Below, piece by piece: positions 37,201 through 48,199 of a stretch of 64,000 nucleotides of DNA. Under the pieces are notes generated by a model. The model worked only from the letters and a program-made list of their open reading frames with translations, was not told the origin of the DNA and did no database searches. Made by a program: the position numbers and the translations under genes. Each line of letters begins with the position of its first letter. Position 1 is the first letter of the stretch. Origin of the DNA: Heliocidaris erythrogramma. Its lineage: Eukaryota > Echinodermata > Echinoidea > Camarodonta > Echinometridae. Where the stretch lies: the NCBI GenBank assembly GCA_025617745.1, contig CM046866.1:14453725-14517724 (forward strand), in the 5' to 3' direction.

Positions 37201-40200
37201 ATATTTTTAACAAACCACCCCCCCCCAAAAAAAAAAAAGAAAAAAAAAAGAACTAGAATAAATAAGAATAAATAAACAAATGAATAAAACAAAAATTAAA
37301 AAATCAAAACAAATAAGGCATCGTAAATATATTTGTATCTACTCGGAGATTACTTAATGTGTCGAGAATGGAAGGAGTCTAAGTATCTTTTGGCTCACCT
37401 CCAGCAAGAAAGTACAAATTTACACGTCTGGTAATCATGAGATGAGATTCGCTGATTGACGAAGCCAAACGTTCCCTTTTAGTTTTGTAAATTTTATCAA
37501 TTACGGCGTGCCTAAACAGGGAAACTCCTGGGGAGCGAAGACCTGCGGCAACTTCCTCGTAGCCATGACAACGAACAACACTAATGTCCAAGAGACGGAG
37601 AGGGTAGCGAATTTGGAATGGTACAAAAATGGACTTCACTTAAAAAAATAAAAAAACATATAATATATTGTTTCTTGGTAGTAATTGGACATTTCCTCAC
37701 TTTGAGTTTTATCTTTGTTGAAACTGGCTTTGGTAATTTTCTTTATTTCAAATAGAGTGTACTAACCTTAAAATGTCAAGGGAAAGAGATAGATTACATT
37801 ATCACTATATCATAGCGAATTTTTACATGTAGTCTGTTTCGCTTTGACGTAATAGTGTGAAGAGATGAGTCGATGAAATATAGCACCAATAGTAGGATCA
37901 ATATCTTCCATATGCTAAGCACTCAGGTCAATAAAAATAATAAACAGCTTTCAATTTGTTTATAACATTCACCATAATAATCCCATCTCTCTGTCTCTCT
38001 TTTGATCTATCTCTGCCCCCCCCCCCCCCCTCTCTCTCTCTCTTAAGTATATATGCCATGATATGAATAATTGGTAATGATTTGGGTTTTTAATAATAAG
38101 GGTAAATTCATTTATTTGGTGATTCTTACCCTTTATTGATGGTGGCCGTAGGGGGGGGGGGGGGCAGAGAAGGAATCCGAGTAAAGCATGATCACAACGT
38201 GTACCATCGGTGGGGAAATAATCGTTAACATCGGCTGGCATGCTGTTGTAAAGTTAATTACACTCATCTCCCCCTCCCCCTCCATGCCCCGTGCCTGTTG
38301 TGATGTCTAGTAATACTAGCCGCTGCAGTTGGACAGGATATTCTATCAACACTTTCTTCCGTCTTTCCGTCATTCATCTGTCTGTATTGTTTGAGACGTA
38401 GATTCTGCTTCTTGTTACCATGGTACTTACTAAGACGCTGTTCGTCAGCCTTTTATTTTTGTCGTCCATACTCTTTATACACCGCGCTTTACAATTTGAT
38501 ACACGATGAACCTTTCCGTGACATTTTGAATTCTCACGGGTATATCCTTGTTTAAAACAGGACCCCGAGAGGACGTGAAAATCCGGATGCAATAAACAAA
38601 ATAAAACTTAAAAAAAAAATAAAGCAAAAAAATGTATCGCTTCTTTCTTTCTCTATTTATTTAGAATAGTGTGTATTTAAAAATATTTCTGAGATAGGAC
38701 ATAATGATTATTTAGATAAATGGTGCTACATCCGTTATCATTGGCAGTATATGAGCAGCAAAGTTATCGTAATTTAAATCAGCTTCCCTACAATCTAGTT
38801 TTGTTATGTTTACGTAAAATCAGTCGGGTTAAATCATGTTAAGCATTATTTACCACCATTTTCCATCGTAACATTCTATTTCGGTTTCCAGATCAGGAGC
38901 AGATGTTGGGTGCACATGAGACTGGAATTGGAGCGGCAGCTGCCCCTAACGGAGCGGCCATGGCGCCCAGTGAGATGGTCGTCCAATTCGGAGGCATGGT
39001 CGAATGTTTGGTGAGAAGGGGGTCCCTCGCTTACAATGGCTACGGCTGCTACTGCGGGCTTGGAGGAAGCGGAAAGCCCCTCGATGCCACCGACAGGTTG
39101 GTTGTTTATCAATATTTATCAATATGGGCAGGCCGCCGCTACGGGCATGCTCCAACCCTAAAGTTTTGACATCTTTCTGCTCTCTGCAGCACCCGTACTC
39201 TAAAAATAAAAGGGGGATTGCCGAACACGAAGGTATAATCATGTGTCGGACCAATTTTTCATTCTTTTTAAAAGGAACTTGTGTATTCATTGCCCATTTT
39301 AGTTATTATTCCGTCGGACACGGAATTGCCCTCATGAAGGGCAAATTTGTACCCAATTTTTTCCCCAGTGCACTGAAAAAATAAGTTTCCTACGAAGAGC
39401 GGTAGGGATGTAATCCGTGCCATTTGTATGAAAAATGCTCCATCGTCAATTCAAGGAGTTATACTCAAACTCGAAGATTTTTGTAATAACTGTGTACATT
39501 TTCAATGCAAAAAGACAAACACTCGTCGACCCAATCAGGGATATTGTCAGCACTGCGCATGCGTGGTTTGCATGACAAACGCCATCTGTTGGCACCCTGG
39601 ACCAAACAACCCTGAATAGGGGCGCCGATAGAGGGGAGTGTGGGGGGCCACCTCTGTCGGCAAAAAAGAAAAGGAGGGGGGAAAGGGAGAGGGAAGAGGA
39701 AAGGGAAAAGAGAAAGGAGAAGAAAAGAAAAGAAAAGAAAAAAGAAAAGGGAAAGGAAAGGAAAAGAAAAAGAGAAAGAAAAGAAGGAAATGAAAATTGA
39801 AGAAAAGAAAAGGAAAAACTGGCCTTTTTTTTTTGCTCGCTCGCTCGCAGAATTTTAGAAACTGAAAAGCTGATATTCGGGCAAAAGGCGTCAGCCCCCT
39901 CCTTGCGAAAATGGGCCAGTATGATCAAGAGCTCTACATCTGTGATTTTCTTTTATTATTATTTTGGTGGGGGGGGGGATTAGGGTGCAGCATATTTGTC
40001 GGCAGATTTGGGTGTCACATCCCCTTCCCCCATTCAAAATGTTCTAGCGACGCCCCTGACCCTGAACATAATTTAAAACCCAACTGCGACCCTAACCTTA
40101 TATCTCTGAAGAAAGAAAGTCTGGGTGCCACTGCTGATGCACGTGGTCTAACATTCACTTTTCATGTTACTGAGCACAATTTAAAATGACGGGGTTACGA

Positions 40201-43200
40201 GGTCATATCAGTTCATGTAAAATCAACTCCCACGAGGCAAAAAAAAAAATCATGTTTCCGTTTTGATAATTAAACTTAATTACTGACCCACTTAAGTTAA
40301 CCTCTGTCTTCCTACACTGGCAGTGACTGGAACGACATACCTGGGGAAAACGTGTCTAGAATTATCATTTAATACGTTTTGACAAGATGCCATTTGGCTA
40401 AATTAATATGACCCCTCCTTTCTAAATTATTATAGGTACTTAAGTTTTAGATATGGATTAGTTAGCAAATTTGATTACTTATATTCTCCCTATTATTACT
40501 TAGAGAAATAGTAACGACTTCACGGTGTGTAAGTGTGGATTCGTTGATCTAAAATTAAAATTTAAACTTTCCTTATTATTTATATATGCGACTGTTGGTT
40601 ACAATCTTACTTTGTAAATAAGATGTATAGCTACTTTATAATTTTGGGCAGTGGCGAAGCGTGAGTCCAACCATTGAGGGGGCACTGACATCATGGGGGA
40701 GGGGCACCGATCTTACTCGGAAAATGAATTGCGAATTTACAAGGCCACTGATCAGCGTGATTATGGGGAAGGTGCGGGCTATTCTATCGTCTTCCTTTCT
40801 TGTCCTTTGCCTTTCTCCCTTCCATTTCTCTCATTTCCTCCTTCACCTTCATTTGCTGGGGGGGGGGGGGGGGGGGGGGGGGGGGCGTAACCCCATTCCC
40901 ACTGTATCTTCGCCACTCATTGCAGGTAGGTAATACATTGACCTTGATCATGGTGATATATAGAGCTATACACGCAGTAACGACTCACCACTTTATACAT
41001 ATCAGAATATATATCATGAAATAAGTTTCCACATCAAAGACAGAACATTGAAGAGCAAAACAACACTTTTCATGACTTTATAACCCCATTTTCGAAAATA
41101 AATTAATTAATTGACACATCTTTTAGGGATATCTTCTGGACATCGCTTTGTTTTAAACTGATAACATACCACGTTGCAAATCGAGTAGAAGTTTTGAAAA
41201 TGCACAGGTATTTATCAAAATGTTATCCTCTCGTCTACGTGATGGATCGATAGTTTTCTCTCATTAATATGCTTTAAAATTGCTTTCATACAAGTCTTTC
41301 ACCCTTTAAGGTTTCATTCGTTTGATGCGTCACTCCTAGCGTGATAACAATTTCAAAATAATTGGAGAAGTAGTTAAGAGTTAATTCATACCCACATACT
41401 TCATAATTGGAGGGCATGGCATTGTTGACACGCCAAACAAATTTCCTAATACTACAGCCATCGCGTTCGGAAATTATTTATTTGGCTGTGAAACGCTGGC
41501 AGTGTGTCAAACTTAAATACTATTCATTCAACTCAAAGTTTTTGAATGAGCATGACCTCATAGAGATGCAAACTCCGACAGTGACGTAAAGTTGACTTAC
41601 CTTGGGCTACTGTTGTTGAAACGCCGTGAATACATGCAGGCCTTGAAAATCAAATCTAAGCATAAAGGAGAATGAAACTCTGGGGAAAATCAATTTTAAT
41701 GAATAGAGGATAAAGAAAAGCAAATTAAAAAAAACGTTCCGTCAAAATCGGTTACGAAATGAAAAGTTATGAAAGATTGAAAATTTTGAAAATTTACTTT
41801 CTATGGCGATCCTCAAATTGGCGATGTTGCTTCAAAGTGACAGGTTTAGTAGTACAACTCTCCATATGTTTTGCACACAAAATTTCATATTTAATATATA
41901 TATATATATATATAAACAGCGACTTTTGTACAGGTTTCTATGTAATTCATATATCCAATGCCATGTAAACTCCAGATCTGTTATAATTGATATGATGAAT
42001 TAGAAGTTGGATTATTTCTTTGTTATTAGTTTTCATATACTTCAGAGATAAATTCTAAGGAAAAAACAATAAAAACAATAAAATACATAGAATAAAAACA
42101 ATGAAATACAAAAGAAATATCTCTTTCTGTGGGTAAATCGGGAATACAAATATGCTAATTTATGCAAATTAGTAATATTTTTATCACCATAAAAACATGG
42201 ATGGGATGAATTACATCATTTGAAAGTAGTGTTACAAAAAACCTGAATAAAACCTGTTGTTTCTCATGATTTTAGATGAAAATCAGATTTTCCCCAAAAA
42301 ATTCATCAAAAATTTGCATATTCATCATTTAAAATAATTCTTAAAAAAAAAAGTCAAGGTCCATTTAAAAAAAAAAAAAATTATTCTACTTGATATGTTT
42401 TACGTCTGTGCCAATTTTCAAGTCAATCGGTCTATTCGTTGCCGAGATCTGAGGGGGGGGGGCCAAAAAAGCCCCCCCCCCCCCCCCCCCCAATGGACTC
42501 AAGTCCTCCAAATAACCCAATGGGATTAGGGTTAAGTTGGATCGATGAGTGTTTACTTTGAGAACCATTTAACATTCAAATGGGCATTCATATCATCATC
42601 TTTCTTAAAATCATAAACGCTGAAAGTCCAAAGTTTAACCCGGATATTGTGGGATAATGTTAATTCTATCGTAGTCCCTACCAACCGATGTCTTCCTGTT
42701 TTCCTTAGCTCGGCATTTCTTCTTCTTATTTTTCAAAGTTACAAACAATATACAGGGTATTAACATACATCACTTCTTTAAAGGGTACCTGAGGCCAGAC
42801 ATTTTTTGTACAGTTAGCTCACATAAAATCAACCCCAGAAAACTAAACACTACATTCAATAGTAACAGCATACAAGATATATTGATGTTTAAAAATAGAA
42901 TACCCCCAAAATTAATATAGGTTAGACTTGAGCAAAGACCAGTTACGAACAATAATATCCATTCACTGCCAAGACAAAAATTATTATTGTAGAATCTCGG
43001 TGTTAAGTTACGCGCCAGATCAATTTTGGATTCGATAAAATTGTCTTGCGTCATATATTTCATTCATTTGTAATTTCATTTGGGTTGTATTATTATCGAT
43101 TAGTTGCGCGCCAAATCAATTTTCTATATGATAAATACATTTTGCATTGTATAATACCATTTGATTCATGGTGTTTCATTTTGAAAAATTGGTTGTAGAA

Positions 43201-44392
43201 AACTACAGATTCAGAAATTTAAACCGTATATCAATTTTCTTTTTGTGTTGTTGATATACATTATTTTGATTCATTTGTTGTTTCATTTAGATTGTAGATT
43301 CTCGATGAGTTACAAGCCAAGTCAATATTTTATTCCATAAAAGTATTTTGTGTCGTATTCTATTCATTTGTTGTTTTATTTTGGTTGTAGATTCGCTGTA
43401 AGTTACATGCCAGTAAATTATGAATGATGAAGATGCTGATATTGTTTTCCTCTGTAATTTTACCCTTTGTGGTACTTCTTTCAGGTGTTGTCACCAGCAC
43501 GACCAGTGTTACAGTAAACTGAAGCAGCAAGGCATCTGTAAAGGGGACAAATCGGTGTATTTAACCTGGTACAAGTCCAATATGAACCAGTGTGACACAC
43601 GCAACGCTAAGATCTGGTGTGGTAAGTTAAATTCAATTGTAAAAAAACAATTTTCAGAAATTAGAGGGACTAGCACGAGTCGAGTGGTTCAAGGGGTAAT
43701 TAGGATAGTAGCCATGGTCTTCTGGGCCAAGCAAAACATCAAAGGATGTAGCTAGAGATTGGGGTGATGCCCAATTCATTCATGAATTTCTGAAGTTCTG
43801 TCGGAACATCTGATTTTGTTATCGGAAAATTTTCCCTCTTTTAGATAGATATTCATATTAAGAATGTTTTGTTCCTTTTCCCTTCTGTGTTTTATGTAAC
43901 GAAAATTTGCACAGCTGATAACCTGTTCGGTTGCATTTCGGGGGAGGGGAGGAGTATTTGAAAAAAAAAAATGAAGGTTGCCCACAACAATACTTCGGGG
44001 TACCGGACGCACTCATTGTTTTTTCGCGTCTAAAATGTTATGGGTCAACCCTTAGACATAATGTATATCAACATGGACTTATAAAACAAGTTATTTCGTG
44101 AAGATATGAAGTGTGAGTCTTGATGAAGGGTACGACTTTTCATTTTATTGACAGTAATCATGAATTTTGATGATGGACCACCGAATTAATGACATGATTT
44201 TTGCTTATTACATTCTATTTTACAGCCAACCATCATCAATACTCCTTCTTTGACAGCCTTTTGGCAGGTAAGCAGCCTCGATGCGCCGCCGCTCTCTGTC
44301 ACTGCGATCGTACAGCCGCTCTTTGCTTCGCCCGACACAGTGATAGCTATAACCTGGACTACGCATCTTATCAGGCCAAGAATATCTGTTAG
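31174..44392 (+). CDS. Secreted-type phospholipase A2 (group I/II-like), 5 exons, complete
   Basis: Calcium-dependent hydrolysis of the sn-2 ester of phospholipids. Exons 31174-31228, 34838-34945, 38892-39096, 43485-43621 and 44226-44392 (stop) join in phase to 223 residues. Residues 7-30 are strongly hydrophobic; 31-80 form a Gly/Ala-rich linker; the PLA2 domain runs from about 81 to 223. Calcium loop YGCYCGLGG at 105-113, catalytic CCHQHDQCY at 124-132 (His128, Asp129, Tyr132), and the second Asp at 196 in CHCDRTAALCF. Fourteen cysteines fit seven disulfides, including an early Cys (C93) as in group I enzymes. No pancreatic loop or long tail is seen. A digestive, fertilisation-related or defence role is possible; the sequence does not decide. 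No break or missing catalytic residue. Confidence 0.9.
31229..34837. other. PLA2 intron 1
   Basis: 3.6 kb. GA-rich tract near 31295-31360, poly-A/poly-G run at 31511-31535, and a hAT-like MITE fragment (CCATTGAGGGGCACTGC, about 33670-33850) of the family at 40649. No further exon recognised. Confidence 0.6.
34838..34945 (+). CDS. PLA2 exon 2: end of hydrophobic segment and linker
   Basis: Acceptor CCTTTTAG, donor ACAG|GTGAG. Residues 19-54: AAIVVPVVVMM, then QRSEPGTSG and a small linker. A nearer AG (TTGCAG) would break phase. Confidence 0.8.
34946..38891. other. PLA2 intron 2
   Basis: 3.9 kb. Contains a hAT-like start GGCGGATTAAACGGGGGCAC near 35024, a poly-C/CA tract near 36110, a LINE-tail-like TTCAATCTTTATTG near 37015, poly-C and poly-G runs at 38018 and 38150, and an unassigned minus ORF at 37639-37379. 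Confidence 0.55.
37379..37639 (-). CDS. Unassigned ORF in PLA2 intron 2
   Basis: 86 codons starting MKSIFVPFQIRYPLRLL, with a block VVRCHGYEEVAAGLRSPG and a basic region KIYKTKRERLASS. Its composition is less skewed than neighbouring spurious ORFs and it lies downstream of a T-rich stretch ending AAG that could serve as acceptor. I do not recognise a family. It may be an exon of a decayed gene or chance. Confidence 0.2.
   Translation of the reverse strand: MKSIFVPFQIRYPLRLLDISVVRCHGYEEVAAGLRSPGVSLFRHAVIDKIYKTKRERLASSISESHLMITRRVNLYFLAGGEPKDT
38892..39096 (+). CDS. PLA2 exon 3: calcium-binding loop
   Basis: Acceptor GGTTTCCAG, donor GACAG|GTTGG. Residues 55-122: linker, MVVQFGGMVEC, then YNGYGCYCGLGGSGKPLDAT. 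The intron after this point, just before the CCxxHD active site, is the classic position for secreted PLA2 genes. Confidence 0.9.
39617..40058. mobile_element. hAT-like MITE with perfect 8-bp target duplication
   Basis: Left end TAGGGGCGCCGATAG, right end CTAGCGACGCCCCTG, an inverted pair of about 15 bases. Both sides are flanked by ACCCTGAA (39609-39616 and 40059-40066), a perfect 8-bp duplication diagnostic of hAT-type insertion. The interior is purine-rich (GGAAAAG runs, 39660-39815) with no real ORF. Confidence 0.85.
40649..40918. mobile_element. hAT-like MITE with CAGTGGCGAAG ends
   Basis: CAGTGGCGAAGCG at the left and CTTCGCCACTC at the right form inverted ends. Contains a G run of about 28 bases. 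The target duplication is not clear (about 5 of 8 matches). Confidence 0.6.
43485..43621 (+). CDS. PLA2 exon 4: active-site helix
   Basis: Acceptor TTCTTTCAG, donor TGTG|GTAAG. Residues 123-168: RCCHQHDQCYSKL ... YLTWYKSNMNQCD ... KIWC. Catalytic His128 and Asp129 intact. Confidence 0.9.
44226..44392 (+). CDS. PLA2 exon 5: C-terminal part with catalytic Asp
   Basis: Acceptor ATTTTACAG. Residues 169-223 ending YASYQAKNIC and TAG at 44390-44392. PRCAAALCHCDRTAALCFA is the conserved second helix pair; Asp196 is the active-site network Asp. Confidence 0.9.
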
Positions 44393-44604
44393 GGGTTGCC
44401 AATTTAAGTTTTAACATTCCATCCATTACTTTCTGATTATTTGTGCCCAGTTGTACATGAAGAGGCGTTATTTCTATTGCACCATTCAAGGACATTCAGA
44501 CAAAATACATTCAATATACAAACAATTATAGATCTATAAACCAACGAAGTAAAACATTATATTAGTACATTTTTATTTAAAATTATCAATAGTTCTCAAT
44601 GAGA

Positions 44605-44610
44605 AATAAA
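44605..44610 (+). terminator. Candidate polyadenylation signal of the PLA2 gene
   Basis: AATAAA 213 bases after the stop codon, in an A-rich setting just before the satellite. It is the first exact hexamer I found downstream. Confidence 0.45.
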
Positions 44611-44698
44611 AAAACTTAGATCGACAAAATTTAATATGAAGATATGCAAATACTCTCAAAAATGTAAAATGAACAATGGAAAATTGCGATTCTTATAG

Positions 44699-45502
44699 TT
44701 TTGTACAGTCTTTATACATGTACTATCAACACATTTTCTAAATTTGAACTCAGTAAACTATTTTGTTTTGTACAGTCTTTATACATGTACTATCAACACA
44801 TTTTCTAAATTTGAACTCAGTAAACTATTTTGTTTTGTACAGTCTTTATACATGTACTATCAACACATTCTCCAAATTTGAACTCAGTAAACTATTTTGT
44901 TTTGTACAGTCTTTATACATGTACTATCAACACATTTTCTAAATTTGAACTCAGTAAACTATTTTGTTTTGTACAGTCTTTATACATGTACTATCAACAC
45001 ATTCTCCAAATTTGAACTCAGTAAACTATTTTGTTTTGTACAGTCTTTATACATGTACTTTCAACACATTTTCTAAATTTGAACTCAGTAAACTATTTTG
45101 TTTTGTACAGTCTTTATACATGTACTATTAACACATTTTTCTAAATTTGAACCAGGTAAACTTTTTTGTTTTGTACAGTCTTTATACATGTACTATCAAC
45201 ACATTTTCTAAATTTGTACTCAGTAAACTATTTGGTTTTGTACAGTCTTTATACATGTACTATCAACACATTTTCTAAATTTGTACCCAGTAAACTATTT
45301 TGTTTTGTACAGTCTTTATACATGTACTATCAACACATTTTCTAAATTTGTACTCAGTAAACTATTTTGTTTTGTACAGTCTTTATACATGTACTATCAA
45401 CACATTTTCTAAATTTGTACTCAGTAAACTATTTTTTTTGTACAGTCTTTATACATGTACTATCAACACATTTTCTAAATTTGAACTCAGTAAACTATTT
45501 TC
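44699..45502. repeat. 67-bp satellite, about 12 copies
   Basis: Unit contains TTTTGTACAGTCTTTATACA, CTATCAACACATTTTCTAAA and CTCAGTAAAC. Occurrences of GTACAGTC at 44703, 44770, 44837, 44904, 44971, 45038 and onward every 66-68 bases to 45440. Copies differ at a few positions only (TTTGAACTC/TTTGTACTC; TTTTCT/TTCTCC). Apparent short ORFs across it are spurious. Confidence 0.95.
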
Positions 45503-45697
45503 CTTAAGGTTGGTTTTATGTATGTGATAGTATACTAACCTATACACCACAATAAATCAGTAACAGTGGAGGAATTAATATACACATATTTTAGAAACAC
45601 ATTTTAACATCATAGTACCTAACGTCCAAATGTGGGTGGCGTTCTGTTAAAGGGGAAAACAATCCCCTGAAAAGGATTGCTCTTCAAATTCCTAATA

Positions 45698-46198
45698 CAC
45701 TGTAAAAAAAACTGTAAAAACTGTAAAATTACAGAAATCTGATGTCAGCAGAGTCGCCAGAAATTTGCTGTAAAAATACATGCTGTATGTAATTTTAGCA
45801 TATATTTCAGATCTATAAGTCAGATAACTGACAGGATCTTATGTAATCCGATTACACATTAAAACCTGGTTACAGAGAGCCAGTAGACTTGCATCTGAAC
45901 AACACCTCTGCTGTGCTGTCTATGCTCTGTTTAAAAGTGTGCTGGAATTGCGTTGAAACCCGAGTCCTACAATACATTAAGGTAAAAAAATTAAACTGTA
46001 AAATTACACAAAAAAATGTAAAAAAACCTATTTTTCCTTAAAATCACAAGTTTCTGATGTAACTCAATTTCGCATTTACAAATGAGGTAATTTTACGGGA
46101 AAAATGAAAAAATAACATCACAACTGCTGTATTTATAATAAACAGAACAAATCTGTATTTTTTCCCCTGTAAAAATACAAATATTTTTTTTTACAGTG
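45698..46198. mobile_element. TA-flanked MITE with CACTGTAAAAAA ends
   Basis: Left CACTGTAAAAAAAACTG and right TTTTTTTTACAGTG are inverted, with TA on both sides (45696-45697, 46199-46200), the Tc1/mariner-type target. Internal CTGTAAAATTACAG repeats. No transposase ORF. Confidence 0.75.
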
Positions 46199-46357
46199 TA
46201 TGACGACATACAGCTGAAATGTTTAGACCAAACTTTCATGCAACATGCGTATGTAGTCCCATACCAATTTCTCTGAGCGTTGTATTTTCTTCTCATTCCT
46301 TCTCATTTTGGTGATTCCAAACCTCGCAACATACAGTGCTTCTTATGTGCAATATAA

Positions 46358-48191
46358 TCAACATTTCCCAGTTGCTTCCAGACAAGTCCTTAATGCGCAC
46401 TTCAGATTGGCTGAAAATAAAGTTGTGTTTGAGTTTTGTGCAACATGAGTTTGGAAGCACTGTCGGATTGTTAGAATTTTATCTACAAAATATTGATTAA
46501 AACGATTGGCGAGCTCCAACTGATCACCATGAGTGAGCTGTTCTGGTAAAGCAGATGGCTGTTTTCTATGAAGTAAATTATTAGCGACTTTATACAGTTT
46601 CTTTGTATCTTTCCCACAATCCTCAACTTGTTTTGAGTGATAGTCTGACTGAGCATTCTTAATCAAGGCTTTTACATGTTGTTTTGGGGTACGATACATC
46701 TGCCTGTGAATCTCCAGTTTTGTGGACCTTGCTCTTCTTTTCTAATTGTCTACGAAGCAGTTTTGCTTGAGCTATTTCTTGGTTATACCATTCAGTATTG
46801 GGGTGAATTGTAACATGGAGCTGTTTCTCAGGTGCCAACTTAGCAAGCGCAGAAGTGAGTAAGGTACTATACATATTCACTTCCTCATCTACACTATTTG
46901 CATGAGAACAGGTTGATATAAGAGACTTTACATGAGTGTCATCTACAAACTGTTTTGGGTCTACAGATTTCAAGTTCCGTGTTGTAACAATCTTTTTCTT
47001 AGTAGATCGTTTAGGAATGTTCAATTCACACATTACTGCTGCATGGTCAGATATACCTTCCCTGACACCAACATTAATAAGTTGTACAGTATTATCTTTA
47101 TGGGTTATAAGCAAATCTAATACATGACCACGATTATGAGTTGGCTCATTTACGTGTTGAGCTAGATTATAGCCTGATAATAATTCGGAAAACGACTTCG
47201 AGCTTGGAGGTGATAGTCCATGGGTATGTTGAAATCCCCTGTGATGAGCAAGTCAGAGGAGCATAGAAGCTGTCCATCAAGAACATTGGAGAACTCATTC
47301 CAGAAAGTCTGAAGCTGTGATGGACTTGGTGGACGGTACACAACAATCAAATGTAACAGTTTCTGTTTATGGTTCATGGTCATCTGGATCATTTCAAATG
47401 ATGTTTGCGGAGTCCAGGATTCTGACAACGAGGTGACTTTTGAACAACACAGCTACTCCCCCTCCTCGTCTGCCAGTTCTGGGAATGTGCTTAAAAGTGA
47501 AGCCACGTGGTGTCAGCTGGCCGATCGGAGCAGCATCATCGGGTGATAGCCCGGTTTCGCAAATAGCAACAATGTCCAGATCATGTTCGAGAACGTAATC
47601 GGCAAGTTCAGCGGTTTTATTCTTCACTGATCTCGCATTCAACATGGCAAATTTTATGTTCGTGCTCGAAAAATCAGTGTTCAAGTGAGTGTTGTTGGTT
47701 GACAGTTTCTCAGCTTTCTCCCTCTGCTGTCTACCTGCTCTCTTTCCTCTATGTGTCTTCTTTACTCTGTTGATCTGTAGTGTTGTGATCAGTTGCCATG
47801 TCACTTCACTGATCCGAAGATTCTTACTAAAAGGCATTGTTGAGTGGACATTGTAAGGGTTGGGCTGTAAGAGGTTTGAAATACTATACAGATATTTTGT
47901 ATTATCACTACAAATAGCATGTTCCTTATCTACTGAAATATTGGGTGACGGGCCTGGATTAACTTCAATATCCCCACTAGTAAGAAGTGGGATGTGAAAC
48001 GTGGGACATGCATTCTTATAATACAAGATACATGCATTTGAGTAGCCTTTTACTCTAACAGATGACGTGTTCTTACAGTTTTTCATACATGGAAATGCAC
48101 TACAAGTACATGTAGCTGTACAGAGGTAATTTGTAAATGAAAGAAGAGTGAGCATTAGACTCACAATAAACAGACACCTCATTCCTTCCAT
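46358..48191 (-). pseudogene. 5-prime half of a LINE ORF: 2A-like motif, AP endonuclease, no reverse transcriptase
   Basis: Read on the minus strand in four frames joined by three frameshifts (near 47430, 47190 and 46690). The N-terminus has a hydrophobic, signal-like segment (RCLFIVSLMLTLLSF), then a Cys-rich stretch and the 2A-type motif SGDIEVNPGP (residues 72-81). AP-endonuclease landmarks follow in order: MLNARSVKNK, AICETGLSPDD, RRGGGVAVLF, ITGDFNIPMD, HNRGHVLDLLI, GISDHAAVMC. Then comes the region before RT (WYNQEIAQAKLL, ELANRFNQYFVDKI). The ORF fades at 46358 with no RT motifs. CR1-like non-LTR elements of echinoderms are known to carry such 2A sequences. The start ATG is taken at 48191; 48182 (MRCLF) is equally possible. 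Confidence 0.85.
47931..47975 (-). other. 2A-like ribosome-skipping motif in the LINE ORF
   Basis: TSGDIEVNPG|P at residues 71-81, with skipping expected between Gly80 and Pro81 (codons at 47954-47949). It fits the D-(V/I)-E-x-N-P-G-P consensus exactly and is preceded by an HIPLL stretch. The motif is intact although the ORF downstream is frameshifted. Confidence 0.85.
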
Positions 48192-48199
48192 TATACTGA

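Larger units (their letters stand above)
39097..43484. other. PLA2 intron 3
   Basis: 4.4 kb, carrying two hAT-like MITEs (39617-40058 and 40649-40918), a TA run (41897-41914), several poly-A tracts, and a G8/C22 stretch at about 42452-42492. The last kilobase has repeated TTGTAGATTC...AGTTACATGCCA-like segments every about 100-150 bases. Confidence 0.55.

Noticed and set aside
38946..39384. ORFs on both strands overlapping PLA2 exon 3 and beyond
   Set aside because: Only the frame matching the calcium loop with the GACAG|GTTGG donor joins exon 4 in phase.
39446..39928. 160-codon minus ORF rich in Phe/Ser/Leu
   Set aside because: It reads the purine-rich interior of the hAT-like MITE; low complexity.
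44699..45502. CRISPR-like array
   Set aside because: Units are contiguous 67-bp tandem copies without variable spacers, in a eukaryotic genome.
44830..45527. ORFs with repeated LYSLYTCTINTFSKF
   Set aside because: Translation of the 67-bp satellite; the unit length is not a multiple of three and no start or splice context exists.
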